A DNA stretch of 45,428 nt from Saccharothrix sp. ALI-22-I (GCF_001984175.1 NZ_MTQP01000030.1:1-45428); one strand, 5' to 3'; counted from the first letter of the stretch, positions 7,565-16,109 are shown. Numbers and translations: made by a program. Notes: generated from the letters alone by a model not told the origin.

Positions 7565-8125
7565 ATGAGGCGGTTCGCATTGTTCGGCGAGTGCCTGACA
7601 GCCGGCCTGCTGGTCCTACTCGTAGCCCTGCCCGTGGTAACCCTGCTGCCGGCACTGGCTGCCGGGTGTGCGCACATCAAGGCACACGTCGACGGTGAGA
7701 CCACCGCCGTCCGGGCGTTCTTCGAACGCGTGCGGGTCGCGCTGCCCGGCAGTTGGCCGGTGTCGATCGGGGTGATCGCCGCGTTCGCGGTGTTGGCCGT
7801 GGACGTGGTGCTCCTCCGATCACGCGTCGCCGGCGGCGGATTCGTGGCCGTGGTGTGCGGTGTCGCAGCGGTTGGCCTCGCCGTCGTGGTTCTTCGTGCT
7901 GCTGCGGCATGGTCGCCAGGAGTGCGATGGACGGCGTTGGCGCGCGAGGCCCCACGTCATGCCGTCGCAGATCTGCGCGGTTCGTGCCTCCTGGTCATGG
8001 CACTCGGCGTACTACTGATCGTGACGTGGCAACTGCCTCCCCTGCTGCTGCCAATGCTCGGTTGCGTCCTGATGGCAGCCGTAGCCGTCGACCGCCGCCC
8101 CGCCACAGCCACCAACCCGTCTTGA
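7565..8125 (+). CDS. YesL-like (DUF624-type) membrane protein of sugar ABC operon
   Basis: 186-aa integral membrane protein with about four hydrophobic segments: near residues 10-33, 68-85, 92-112 and 140-175. The N-terminal pattern LTAGLLVLLVALPVVTLLPA followed by a charged loop with FFERVRVALPGSW matches the YesL/DUF624 layout, a family repeatedly found next to sugar importers and of unknown function. It starts 4 bp after the permease stop with a GGGG-type ribosome site, so it is translationally coupled and is the last operon gene. Confidence 0.7.
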   Translation: MRRFALFGECLTAGLLVLLVALPVVTLLPALAAGCAHIKAHVDGETTAVRAFFERVRVALPGSWPVSIGVIAAFAVLAVDVVLLRSRVAGGGFVAVVCGVAAVGLAVVVLRAAAAWSPGVRWTALAREAPRHAVADLRGSCLLVMALGVLLIVTWQLPPLLLPMLGCVLMAAVAVDRRPATATNPS

Positions 8126-8353
8126 CCACCGTCCCCACCTGCCCTCACCTCGCAGGATCACAGACCACCGGCAGCAACCCCGTTGGCCGGCAACGCGTAA
8201 ATCTGAGACAATCTGCACCTGCCTGACCAGGCCTTTTACCCGACGAGGGGATACACGATCGAGTGATCATGACCCCCGAACCCACAAAAACAGCGTTATC
8301 CACCACCTGAAACGTCGGTTGAAACAACGAGGACCGCGACCAACCCCCTCGGC
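8126..8353. other. Intergenic stretch without recognisable gene
   Basis: Between the YesL-like stop and the minisatellite there is no supported gene and no clear terminator. The stretch 8160-8330 is less GC-rich than its surroundings and includes CAAAAACAG and TTATCCACC. It could be a degraded insertion. I could not match it to a tRNA, an insertion sequence or a riboswitch. Confidence 0.4.
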
Positions 8354-8546
8354 GTCAGCGCTCTCCCGATCATCACTCTCGCCGTCAAGCGCTCTCGGCA
8401 GTCAGCGCTCTCCCGATCATCACTCTCGCCGTCAAGCGCTCTCGGCAGTCAGCGCTCTCCCGATCATCACTCTCGCCGTCAAGCGCTCTCGGCAGTCAGC
8501 GCTCTCCCGGTCAGCGCTCTCGCCGTCAAGCGCCTTCGCGGTCACG
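8354..8546. repeat. 47-bp minisatellite with AGCGCT cores
   Basis: Three identical 47-bp units (8354-8400, 8401-8447, 8448-8494) are followed by degenerate partial units to 8546. Each unit holds two AGCGCT cores, in GTCAGCGCTCTC and GTCAAGCGCTCTC. The repeats share their GTCAAGCGCTCTC block with the last codons of the lacI-family gene at 8584, which is the likely seed. Counting the duplicated gene end, ten AGCGCT palindromes occur between 8354 and 8620. Confidence 0.9.
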
Positions 8547-8618
8547 GTCAAGCGCTCTCGCGGAGAACCAACGTGGAGGGGTGTCAAGCGCTCTCGCGGA
8601 GAACCAGCGTGGAGGGGT
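8547..8618. repeat. 36-bp duplication of lacI-family 3' end
   Basis: Copy A (8547-8582) and copy B (8583-8618) are 36 bp each and differ at one base. Copy B is the real gene end, encoding the last twelve residues and stop on the minus strand. Copy A lies outside the gene. Confidence 0.9.
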
Positions 8619-9570
8619 AGAACGTCAGCGAGCTGGAGCGGCGACGGTCCAAGACCGCTGTGGCTGCTCTGGCGGCGATGTCCTCGACCGGGTTGGTGGT
8701 CGTGGTCAGGCCGGGGCGGCTCAGGGCGGCGAACGCGATGTCGTCGAAGCCCGCGACCGCGACGTCGCCCGGCACATCCACGCCCGCGCTGCGGAGCGCG
8801 CCCAGTGCTCCCAGGGCGGACAGGTCGCCCAGGGCGAAGACCGCGTCGGTGTCCGGCCAGCGGGTCATGATCTCCGTCGCCGCCGCCTCGCCCCGTGCGG
8901 CGGTGAAGTCTCCCGGTACCAGGCGGGGTGGGGTGCCTGCCTGGTCCACCGCGCGGTGGTAGGCGGTGACGGCGCGGTGTGTGCACGGGAGCCAGGGTGG
9001 GCCGGTGATCATGGCGATCCGGCGTCGGCCGCCGGCCAGGAGGTGTTGGACTACACGTGTGGTGGCGGTGCCGTTGTCTACGTCGAAGGACGGGACGTCG
9101 CGTGAGCCGATGCCGATGGCGGCGATTCGGCCGCGTAGTGATTTCGGCACTGCGGCTAGCGCCGGTTTTGTCGGGTTGACCAGGATCACGCCGCCGATGC
9201 CTCGGTTCTCCGCCAGCCGCGCCAGTTCGTCGGGGGCGTGCAGTGGGAGCCAGTGCAGGGATACGCCTACTTCGCGGGCGGCGGCGGTTTTGGCGGTTGC
9301 GGCTAGTACTCGGCCGACGTAGGGGTCGTTCAGGGTGTGCGGGGTTTGGCCGCCGACGGCGACGGCGATGCGGGTGCCGCTGCGGGTGGCCAGGGCGCGT
9401 GCGGCGGCGTGTGGGACGTAGTGGAGTTCGGTGGCGGCTGCGGCGACTCGTTGGCGTGCGGCTTTCGACGCTGGGCCTCGGCCGCTCAGCACGCGGGACG
9501 CTGTCGCGGCGGACACGCCGGCTGCGCGTGCCACGTCGTCCAGAGTTGCGTCGCGTTGCTTTCCGGGCAC
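8584..9570 (-). CDS. LacI/GalR-family transcriptional repressor
   Basis: 328-aa sugar-responsive repressor. The N-terminal helix-turn-helix is ATLDDVARAAGVSAATASRV (about residues 8-27), with hinge helix HAAARALATR. The periplasmic-binding-like core has the usual VNPTKPAL, GDLSALGALGALRSAG and VAVAGFDDIAFAAL blocks. The GTG at 9570 is the first start before the HTH and lacks a Shine-Dalgarno. A CTGACC/CACACT pair upstream would give a leaderless mRNA, which is weak evidence. It lies between the ABC operon and a divergent MFS gene, both with similar GAAGCGCTTC-type palindromes, so it probably controls both and itself. Confidence 0.9.
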   Translation of the reverse strand: MPGKQRDATLDDVARAAGVSAATASRVLSGRGPASKAARQRVAAAATELHYVPHAAARALATRSGTRIAVAVGGQTPHTLNDPYVGRVLAATAKTAAAREVGVSLHWLPLHAPDELARLAENRGIGGVILVNPTKPALAAVPKSLRGRIAAIGIGSRDVPSFDVDNGTATTRVVQHLLAGGRRRIAMITGPPWLPCTHRAVTAYHRAVDQAGTPPRLVPGDFTAARGEAAATEIMTRWPDTDAVFALGDLSALGALGALRSAGVDVPGDVAVAGFDDIAFAALSRPGLTTTTNPVEDIAARAATAVLDRRRSSSLTFYPSTLVLRESA

Positions 9571-9621
9571 TGGGTCAGTGTGCCGGCTCTGTGGCGCCGG
9601 GTCAGCGTGCTGGGCCTTGTG

Positions 9622-9637
9622 GTGGAAGCGCTTCCAC
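9622..9637. promoter_or_regulatory. Perfect 16-bp LacI operator between lacI-type gene and MFS gene
   Basis: GTGGAAGCGCTTCCAC is fully palindromic. It lies 51 bp upstream of the repressor's GTG and 50 bp upstream of the MFS ATG, over the -35 region of a possible promoter whose -10 is TATATC at 9650-9655. It should give autoregulation plus control of the transporter. Confidence 0.8.
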
Positions 9638-9687
9638 GGGTGGGGTCGGTATATCCGAGGAGATGGAAGACCTGAGGAGGAGTTCGG

Positions 9688-10905
9688 ATGTCCACGCCAT
9701 TGGCTTCGGCGACGGGGGCTGGTCCGGCCGCCGTTCGGGTTACCACGATCGGTGTGGCGGTGACGTTCGGGCTCAACGGTGTGGCGGTGGCGTCGTGGTT
9801 CGCCCGTGTCCCTGCCGCTCGGGATGCGTTGGGGCTTGGGGCGGGCGGGCTTGGGTTGCTGTTGCTCGCCATGTCGGCTGGGGCGACGTTGGCGATGCTG
9901 ACGGCGGGTGAGGTGGCGCATCGGCTCGGGGCGCGGCGGTCGGTGTGGGTCTCGACGGTGGGGGTTTCAGTTGGGTTGGTGGTCGCCGGGTTCGCGATTG
10001 GGGCTTGGCCTTCGGTGGTGGGGACGGCGGTGGGGTTGTTCGTGCTCGGCTACGGGTCGGGTGTGTGCAATGTGGCGATGAACGTTGAGGCGGCGGCGGT
10101 GGAGCGGGTCATCGGGCGGACGGTGATGCCGCGGTTCCACGCGGTCTGGAGTCTGGGCACGGTGGCCGCCGCTGGGTTGGCCGCGTTGGCGGCGTGGGCG
10201 GGTGTGCCGGTGACGGTGCATCTGGCGGGTGTCGCGGTGGTGGTGTTGGGCGGCACTGTGGTTGCGGCACGTACGTTCCGGTACGCCGGTGACGCGGTCG
10301 GTGCGAAGGGTGGGAGTGGTGTGCTGGCGGCTTGGCGTGAGCCGCGCACGTTGCTGATCGGGTTGTTGGTGTTGGTGTTGGCGTTCACCGAGGGGACCGC
10401 GAACGACTGGGTGGCAGTGGCGTTCGTGGACGGGTACTCGTTCGGGCCGGCGGCGGGCGCGGTGGTGTTCGGCGTGTTCGTGGCGACGATGACGTTCGGG
10501 CGGGTGGTCGGCACCGTCGCGCTCGACCGTTGGGGACGGGTGCCGGTGTTGGTCGGCACGATGCTGTTGGCCATCGGCGGGGTGGCGTTGGCGGTGCTGG
10601 GCGGGTCGCCGGTGGTGGCGGTGGCCGGGGTGGCGTTGTGGGGGTTGGGCACGTCGCTCGGGTTCCCGGTGGGGATGAGCGCGGCCGCCGACGAGAAGGT
10701 CCGTGCGGCCGCGCGGGTGAGCGTGGTCGCGGTGATCGGGTACACCGCGTTCCTGGCCGGGCCGCCGGTGGTCGGTCTGCTCGGTGACCAGGTGGGAATC
10801 CTGCGGGCACTGCTGATCGTGCCGCTGCTGTTGGTGCCCGCGCTCGCCCTGGTCCCCGTCCTCCGCCCGCCTGCACGCCTACCGGGAGGCACGGCTTCCC
10901 GGTAG
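9688..10905 (+). CDS. MFS transporter
   Basis: 405-aa major facilitator protein with about twelve membrane helices, preceded by a strong GAGGAGG ribosome site. GEVAHRLGARRSVW near residues 73-86 is the conserved loop 2-3 motif, and NVEAAAVERVIGRTVMPRFH in the middle resembles the FucP/YbjJ-like sugar-permease branch. The divergent LacI regulator and operator point to sugar import or efflux. Gly/Val codon use is strongly G-ending. Substrate unknown. Confidence 0.85.
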   Translation: MSTPLASATGAGPAAVRVTTIGVAVTFGLNGVAVASWFARVPAARDALGLGAGGLGLLLLAMSAGATLAMLTAGEVAHRLGARRSVWVSTVGVSVGLVVAGFAIGAWPSVVGTAVGLFVLGYGSGVCNVAMNVEAAAVERVIGRTVMPRFHAVWSLGTVAAAGLAALAAWAGVPVTVHLAGVAVVVLGGTVVAARTFRYAGDAVGAKGGSGVLAAWREPRTLLIGLLVLVLAFTEGTANDWVAVAFVDGYSFGPAAGAVVFGVFVATMTFGRVVGTVALDRWGRVPVLVGTMLLAIGGVALAVLGGSPVVAVAGVALWGLGTSLGFPVGMSAAADEKVRAAARVSVVAVIGYTAFLAGPPVVGLLGDQVGILRALLIVPLLLVPALALVPVLRPPARLPGGTASR

Positions 10906-10914
10906 GTCGACCGA

Positions 10915-10946
10915 CTATTCGGTGCGCAGGCTATTCGGTGCGCAGG
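10915..10946. repeat. 16-bp tandem duplication of permease 3' end
   Basis: CTATTCGGTGCGCAGG occurs twice in tandem (10915-10930 and 10931-10946). The right copy encodes the last four residues (LRTE) and the TAG of the minus-strand permease. The left copy repeats the same codons and stop outside the gene. Confidence 0.9.
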
Positions 10947-13279
10947 GCGGCGGCGGTGCGGATCTTGGCGGCCCAGGTCGCCGGCAGCAGGGCACCCAGG
11001 ACGGCGATCAGCAGCCCGCCGACGCCCAGTAAGAGCAGTTCGGGCAGGTGGAGGACGGTGAAGGCGGAGGCGGGTAGGCCGATGCCGGCGTTTTCCTCCA
11101 TCGCGGGCAGGACCGCTTCGTGCAGGGCGACGCCGGCCGGCACGCCGACGACACCGCCGATCACGCCGATGAGCACGACCGACGCGATGACCATGGCGAT
11201 GGTCTGCCTCGGCGTCATGCCCAGTGCTTTGTGGACACCGAGGTCGCGGATGCGTTCGCGGGTGTCGAGCACGACGGTGTTGAGCACGCCCATGGCGGCG
11301 ACGGCGACGAGCATCAGGGTGAGCATCGCGGTCAGACTGTTGATCAGGACGATCGTGTCGCTGGCTTGATTGGTCCGGCCGGGTTGAGCGGCGGCGCTGA
11401 AGGGCTTCAGGGCGGTGTTCAGGGTGTCGACGTACGCGGTGAGGTCGGTGCCCGGCTGCACCGTGATGAAGTGGCTCGCGCGCTGCGGCTCCGAATCGGA
11501 GATGGTGACCGTCCGGGCGTCGGTGAGGACGACCATGCCGTCGTTGCTCATCTCGAAGACCTCACCGACGATCCTGACGGTGACCGCCTTGTCACCGTCG
11601 TTCAGGGTGACGGTGTCCCCCACGCGCTTGCCGGTGGCGTTCAGGAACGGTCTCGGCGCGACGGCTTCACCCGGCTCGTCGAACCACGTCCCCGAGACCA
11701 TCTGGTAGCCGTCCCAGGTGGCGTCACCGTCGAACGCGACCACCGTGGTGGTATCGGCCACCCCGGCGACGGTCATCCGCGTCCTGGCGGTGCTGTAGTA
11801 CGCGCTTGTCCCGGGTTGGGCGTCGATCAAGGCGGAGACGGCGGCGGAGTCGACCGTCAGCGGAGGGCCCGGCCGACCGGGACCGGACATGCCCGGGCCC
11901 GCGGAGCCGACCGTCACGTCGGCCGAGTCGTGGTTCCGGGCGATCTGCACCTGGTTGAGCGACGACGCCAGACCCACGGCGAACGTGACCGCGGTGGCAC
12001 CGAAGAGGACCGCCGCCGTCATCGCCACCGCACGGGCGGGACGCGCGAACGGACGGGCCAGACCTAGGCTGACCGGTCGCGGCAACGGGAGCCGCGCGGT
12101 CAGGCGGGCCGCCCACTGCCCGCGGCCGGGACGCGGCGTCCGCCCGACGGCGATCGCGTCCACCGTGCGCAACCGCCCGGCCCGCAACGCGGTCACCCAC
12201 GCCGTCAACGCCACCATCCCCAGTGCACCGAGGATGACCACGACGTCGACCCACGGCGCCACGGTCAACGTCACCGCGCCGTACACCTCCTCGGTCTCCG
12301 CCAACACCGGGATGGCCAGCAGGTTGCCCGCGACGACACCGATCGCGATGCCGACCGTTGTCGGGATCAGCGCCTGCCCCATGTACGCCCACACGACCTG
12401 CGCGGGCGTGAACCCGAGAGCCTTGAGGATGCCGATCCGCCGCGTCCCCGCGCCGACCGCGCCCGCGACCACGTTGCCGACCACGAGCAGCGACATGAAC
12501 AGGCCGAGCACACCGAACGCGATCAGGAACGGCACGAACACCGCGATGGCGCGATCGGCGGCTTTCTTGACCACGAGCCACGACTGCGACCCGCTCAACG
12601 CCCCCTCGGGAGCCGCCGCCGTCACCGCCGCACGGCCCGCGTCGACCTGTTCGGTGGTGTCCGCCGCCGCGAAGCGGTAGAGCACCTGGTACCCCTGGGG
12701 CGAGGTGATCCGGGACGGTGTCACCCAGCCGTCGGCGGTGCGGCTGACCGACCGGGCCAGGCCCACCACGGTCAACGTCGGGCCGCCCGGCAGGTCGGGG
12801 AACGACAACCGGCTGCCCAGCGCCGACCCGGTCGGGGTCTTCGCGAGCGGACCGTCGGCGGACAGCACGATCTCGGTCGGGCCGCTCGCCCACCTGCCCT
12901 CGGTCAACGTCACGGCGTCCACCGGACCACCCGGATCGGCCCGGCCCACGACTGTCATGGGCGGCGGGGTGCCGGGGCCGCCGTCCACGCGCGGTGTGAT
13001 CGACACGGTCGGGAACGGCCCGGCCGCCGTGGTGACACCGGAAGCGGTCGTGGTCGCCGACAACTGGTCGGCCGTCGTCCTGCCCGCGTCGAACTGCGCG
13101 GACAGGTGCGCGCCGTTCTGCTCGGCGAACGCGTCGTCGAACGGCGCGGTGGACGCCACCAGCAGCGAACCGCCGAGCACGGACGCGGTCACCGCCATGG
13201 TGGTGGCGAGCCCGATCACCACCGTCTGCACCCGGCGACGTCCCACGCCCGAGCGCACCACCCGTCCCAGCGCGCTCAT
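10931..13279 (-). CDS. FtsX/MacB-type ABC transporter permease
   Basis: 782-aa membrane protein with an N-terminal helix (about residues 17-42), a large extracytoplasmic domain (about 45-230), a block of three to four helices with the FtsX signature (about 230-365), a fourth region near 400-430, a second external domain (about 440-610) and a final FtsX block (about 630-775). This duplicated-FtsX layout belongs to exporters or mechanotransmission systems for peptides, lipoproteins or drugs. Its ATG overlaps the ATPase stop (ATGA). The linked two-component system suggests induction by an envelope-active agent. Substrate unknown. Confidence 0.9.
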   Translation of the reverse strand: MSALGRVVRSGVGRRRVQTVVIGLATTMAVTASVLGGSLLVASTAPFDDAFAEQNGAHLSAQFDAGRTTADQLSATTTASGVTTAAGPFPTVSITPRVDGGPGTPPPMTVVGRADPGGPVDAVTLTEGRWASGPTEIVLSADGPLAKTPTGSALGSRLSFPDLPGGPTLTVVGLARSVSRTADGWVTPSRITSPQGYQVLYRFAAADTTEQVDAGRAAVTAAAPEGALSGSQSWLVVKKAADRAIAVFVPFLIAFGVLGLFMSLLVVGNVVAGAVGAGTRRIGILKALGFTPAQVVWAYMGQALIPTTVGIAIGVVAGNLLAIPVLAETEEVYGAVTLTVAPWVDVVVILGALGMVALTAWVTALRAGRLRTVDAIAVGRTPRPGRGQWAARLTARLPLPRPVSLGLARPFARPARAVAMTAAVLFGATAVTFAVGLASSLNQVQIARNHDSADVTVGSAGPGMSGPGRPGPPLTVDSAAVSALIDAQPGTSAYYSTARTRMTVAGVADTTTVVAFDGDATWDGYQMVSGTWFDEPGEAVAPRPFLNATGKRVGDTVTLNDGDKAVTVRIVGEVFEMSNDGMVVLTDARTVTISDSEPQRASHFITVQPGTDLTAYVDTLNTALKPFSAAAQPGRTNQASDTIVLINSLTAMLTLMLVAVAAMGVLNTVVLDTRERIRDLGVHKALGMTPRQTIAMVIASVVLIGVIGGVVGVPAGVALHEAVLPAMEENAGIGLPASAFTVLHLPELLLLGVGGLLIAVLGALLPATWAAKIRTAAALRTE

Positions 13280-13968
13280 CGGCTCGGCTCCGCCACGACG
13301 TCACCCGCGATCCGGCCGTCGACCAGCTGGATCGTGCGTCTGGTGCAGGACTGGGCCAACGCGAGGTCGTGCGTGACCACGACGATGGTCTGGCCGTCGG
13401 CGTTCAGCTCGGTGAACAGCGCGCTGACCTCCTCACCGGAGGCGGTGTCCAGCGCGCCGGTCGGTTCGTCGGCCAGCAGCAGCGCGGGCCGGTTCATCAA
13501 CGCCCTGGCCACCGCGACGCGCTGCCGCTCGCCGCCGGACAGCCGACCGGGGTAGGCGCGGGCGTGCCGGGCGACGCCGAGGGTGGAGAGCAGTTCCGCC
13601 GCACGTCTGCTCGCCTCGCCCCGCGCCATGCCCGCTAACTGGGCGGGCAGCACGACGTTGTCGGTCACGGTCAGGTCGTCCAGCAGGTTGAAGAACTGGA
13701 ACACCATGCCGATCTTGGCCCGCCGGTAGCGCGCCGACGCGGCCTCGCCCAGCCCGTCCACGCGCACGCCGTCCACGGTGACGGTGCCCGTGTCCGGTCT
13801 GTCGAGGGCGGCGATCAGGTTGAGCATCGTGGACTTGCCGCTGCCTGACGGGCCGAGGATCGCGACGGCCTCCCCCGCCTCCACGGTCAGCGACACGTCG
13901 TTCAACGCCGGTGGCCCGTCGTCGTACCTGCGACTCACGTCGCGCAGTTCGATCACCGGCGTGGTCAT
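13276..13968 (-). CDS. ABC transporter ATP-binding protein (LolD/MacB type)
   Basis: 230-aa ATPase with Walker A GPSGSGKST (near residue 39), Q-loop VFQFFNLL, signature LSGGERQR, Walker B LLLADEP followed by TGALD, and H-loop VVTHD. The ATG at 13968 is chosen for its GAGGGAG ribosome site; an upstream ATG at 13992 has none. First gene of the two-gene exporter operon, divergent from the histidine kinase at 14171. Confidence 0.95.
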   Translation of the reverse strand: MTTPVIELRDVSRRYDDGPPALNDVSLTVEAGEAVAILGPSGSGKSTMLNLIAALDRPDTGTVTVDGVRVDGLGEAASARYRRAKIGMVFQFFNLLDDLTVTDNVVLPAQLAGMARGEASRRAAELLSTLGVARHARAYPGRLSGGERQRVAVARALMNRPALLLADEPTGALDTASGEEVSALFTELNADGQTIVVVTHDLALAQSCTRRTIQLVDGRIAGDVVAEPSR

Positions 13969-14077
13969 GGTCGCTCCCTCGGTTCGGCACATCTGACGCC
14001 GTGAACGCTAGGAGCGCGGCCGATCCGGGCGCGTCGGTCGGGGGAGGCATTTCCGGTACCCCACTGGGATGAGGACG

Positions 14078-14120
14078 ATCCGGGTCATCCTTGAGATGTA
14101 GGCGAGCGGTATACCCGGAT
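14078..14120. promoter_or_regulatory. Inverted repeat in divergent promoter region
   Basis: ATCCGGGT (14078-14085) and ACCCGGAT (14113-14120) are perfect inverted copies 27 bp apart in the gap between the exporter and two-component operons. A TAGCGT-type -10 for the leftward operon lies nearby. The repeat is a candidate binding site for the response regulator encoded at 15438. Function inferred from position only. Confidence 0.35.
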
Positions 14121-14170
14121 GATCAGCCAGGTGGATGCCCCCTCGCGTGGCCGTCGGCGAGAATGGGCCG

Positions 14171-15670
14171 ATGACGAACGCGGACCGACTGTGGGGCTGG
14201 GCCACCTTGGCGACGCTCCCGACCGGTCCGCTGCCCCGGCCCACGCGGCGCAACTACGTCTTCGACGCCGTGCTGGCGCTGGTCATCGGCATCGGCACGG
14301 TGGACTACGCGATCGAACGCGGGGGCGCCGTCCCGTACAAGGTGACCGTCTACGGGCTCCAAGCCATCGGCCCGGCCCCACAGGGTGGTGTGTTCGGCGC
14401 GGTCGTCGTGGCGGTCCTCGCCTCGGCGTCCTTGGTGCTGCGCCGCCGGTATCCGCTCGTCGTGCTGTGGGTCGTGCTGGACCTCAGTCTGGTGACGCCG
14501 CCCGAAACGCCGAGGCTCTCGTTCTACGCGTGCGTCATCGCCGCCTACTCCGCCGCCGCGTACAGCCCGTACCGGGCGCCGGCGTTGGCGACTCTGCTGC
14601 TGACGGTGCTGATGGTGGCGGTGTTCCGGGATTCGGAGCTGCCGGTCGTGCCGAACAAGTACGTCCCGTTCCTCGTCCTGGCCCCGCTCATCGTGGCGGC
14701 GAACGGTCTGCGCACGTGGAAGATCCGCACCGACGAAGGCCGGGCGCAGGTGTCCGCGTTGGAACAGGAGCAGGCCGAGGCGTTGCAGCGGGCGGTCGAA
14801 CACGAACGCTCCAGGATCGCCCGGGAGCTGCACGACGTGGTGACGCACCACGTCAGCGTGATGACCATCCAGGCGGGCGCGGCCCGGAAGGTCATGGCGG
14901 TGGAGCCGGACCAGGCGCAGGAGGCGTTGCTCGCGGTCGAGGCGGGCGGACGGGCGGCGATGACCGAGTTGCGGCACGTCATGGGCCTGCTGACGATGGA
15001 CGGCGCGGACCCGGCCGAGCTCGCCCCGCAGCCGGGCCTGGACGAGCTGGAGGCCCTGGTCGCACGGGTGCGGAACACCGGGGTGTCGGTCGGGTTGACC
15101 GTGACCGGGCGGCCGCGCCCGCTGCCGTCCGGGGTCGAACTGGCCGCCTACCGGGTGGCGCAGGAGGCGTTGACGAACACCGTCAAGCACGCGGCGGGCG
15201 CGTCCGCGACGGTGACCGTGGACTACGGCGCCGACCACCTCGGGGTGGAGGTGGTCGACACCGGCGGCACGGCCGGTCCGGGCGCGGCCACCGGCAACGG
15301 GCACGGGCTGATCGGCCTGCGTGAACGCCTCGCCGTCTACGGCGGCACGCTGAAAGCCCGGCCACGCCCCAGCGGCGGCTACCGCGTCACCGCGTCGATC
15401 CCCCTGGAAATTCCCCTGGAATCCCCCTGGAGGCACCGTGACCGGGTCGCTGCGCGTGGTGGTCGCCGACGACCAGGCGCTGGTCCGCACCGGCTTCCGG
15501 ATGATCCTCACCGCCGACGGCATCGACGTGGTCGGCGAGGCGACCACCGGCGCGGAAGCCGTCGCCGCGGTCCGGCGCACCCGGCCCGACGTGGTGCTGA
15601 TGGACATCCGGATGCCCGAGTTGGACGGCTTGGAGGCCACCCGGCGCATCCTGACCGGAGTGGACGGTGA
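14171..15670 (+). CDS. NarL/DesK-type sensor histidine kinase with stop-loss C-terminal extension
   Basis: Sensor kinase of a two-component pair. About five membrane helices lie within residues 28-178, followed by a coiled coil (190-212), a HisKA_3 dimerisation helix with phosphoacceptor His221 in ARELHDVV, an N-box with QEALTNTVKHA, and a G-box GNGHGLIGLRERL. The natural end should be near codon 423, just at the response-regulator start. Instead an imperfect 11/12-bp repeat (15398-15433) puts the ribosome in another frame, removing the expected TGA and adding about 77 Arg/Gly/His-rich residues that overlap the regulator gene by 233 nt. One extra base in the repeat would restore IPLEAP-stop with a GTGA overlap. 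The start at 14171 is probable but lacks a clear ribosome site. Confidence 0.85.
   Translation: MTNADRLWGWATLATLPTGPLPRPTRRNYVFDAVLALVIGIGTVDYAIERGGAVPYKVTVYGLQAIGPAPQGGVFGAVVVAVLASASLVLRRRYPLVVLWVVLDLSLVTPPETPRLSFYACVIAAYSAAAYSPYRAPALATLLLTVLMVAVFRDSELPVVPNKYVPFLVLAPLIVAANGLRTWKIRTDEGRAQVSALEQEQAEALQRAVEHERSRIARELHDVVTHHVSVMTIQAGAARKVMAVEPDQAQEALLAVEAGGRAAMTELRHVMGLLTMDGADPAELAPQPGLDELEALVARVRNTGVSVGLTVTGRPRPLPSGVELAAYRVAQEALTNTVKHAAGASATVTVDYGADHLGVEVVDTGGTAGPGAATGNGHGLIGLRERLAVYGGTLKARPRPSGGYRVTASIPLEIPLESPWRHRDRVAARGGRRRPGAGPHRLPDDPHRRRHRRGRRGDHRRGSRRRGPAHPARRGADGHPDARVGRLGGHPAHPDRSGR
15398..15433 (+). repeat. 11/12-bp tandem repeat at the kinase/regulator junction
   Basis: ATCCCCCTGGAA, ATTCCCCTGGAA and a third copy ATCCCCCTGGAG that shares its first A with the second, so spacing is 12 then 11 bp. 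The odd step moves the kinase frame. The third copy carries the GGAGG ribosome site of the regulator gene. Confidence 0.9.
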
Positions 15671-16109
15671 GCCGCGCGTGATCATCCTGACCACGTTCGA
15701 CCTCGACCACTACGTGTACGCGGCGCTGTCCGCCGGTGCCAGCGGTTTCCTCCTCAAGGACGTGACGCCGGAACACCTGGTGGCCTCCGTCCGCATGGTG
15801 CGCTCCGGTGACGCGTTGCTGGCGCCGACGATCACCCGTCGCCTGGTCGAACGATTCGCCAACCGCGGCGCGGACACCGCGACGCTGCACCGCGACCTGG
15901 CCGCGTTGACGCCGCGTGAGCTGGAAGTCCTGCGGCTGCTGGCCCAGGGGTTGAGCAACGCCGAACTCGCCCAACGGCTGCACCTGTCCGAGGCGACCGT
16001 CAAGACCCACGTGGCCCGCATCCTGGCCAAACTCCAGCTCCGCGACCGTGTCCAGGCCGTCGTCGTCGCCTACGAGACCGGTCTGGTCAGCCCCAGCGGA
16101 CAGGAGTGA
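15438..16109 (+). CDS. NarL-family response regulator
   Basis: 223-aa DNA-binding response regulator. The receiver domain has the acidic pair Asp11-Asp12, phosphoacceptor Asp56 in VVLMDIRMP, and the Lys of GFLLKD. The LuxR-type helix-turn-helix runs from LTPRELEVLRLLAQG to SEATVKTHVARIL (about 155-205). The GTG start has GGAGG close upstream. It probably activates the divergent exporter operon (13968 leftward), as is usual for such clusters. Confidence 0.94.
   Translation: MTGSLRVVVADDQALVRTGFRMILTADGIDVVGEATTGAEAVAAVRRTRPDVVLMDIRMPELDGLEATRRILTGVDGEPRVIILTTFDLDHYVYAALSAGASGFLLKDVTPEHLVASVRMVRSGDALLAPTITRRLVERFANRGADTATLHRDLAALTPRELEVLRLLAQGLSNAELAQRLHLSEATVKTHVARILAKLQLRDRVQAVVVAYETGLVSPSGQE

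Noticed and set aside
8150..8225. tRNA-like look of the stretch with CCGGCAGCAACCCCG
   Set aside because: No cloverleaf could be drawn: acceptor and anticodon stems do not pair.
8310..8320. TTATCCACC resembling a DnaA box
   Set aside because: Single site with one mismatch and no cluster or dnaA/dnaN context.
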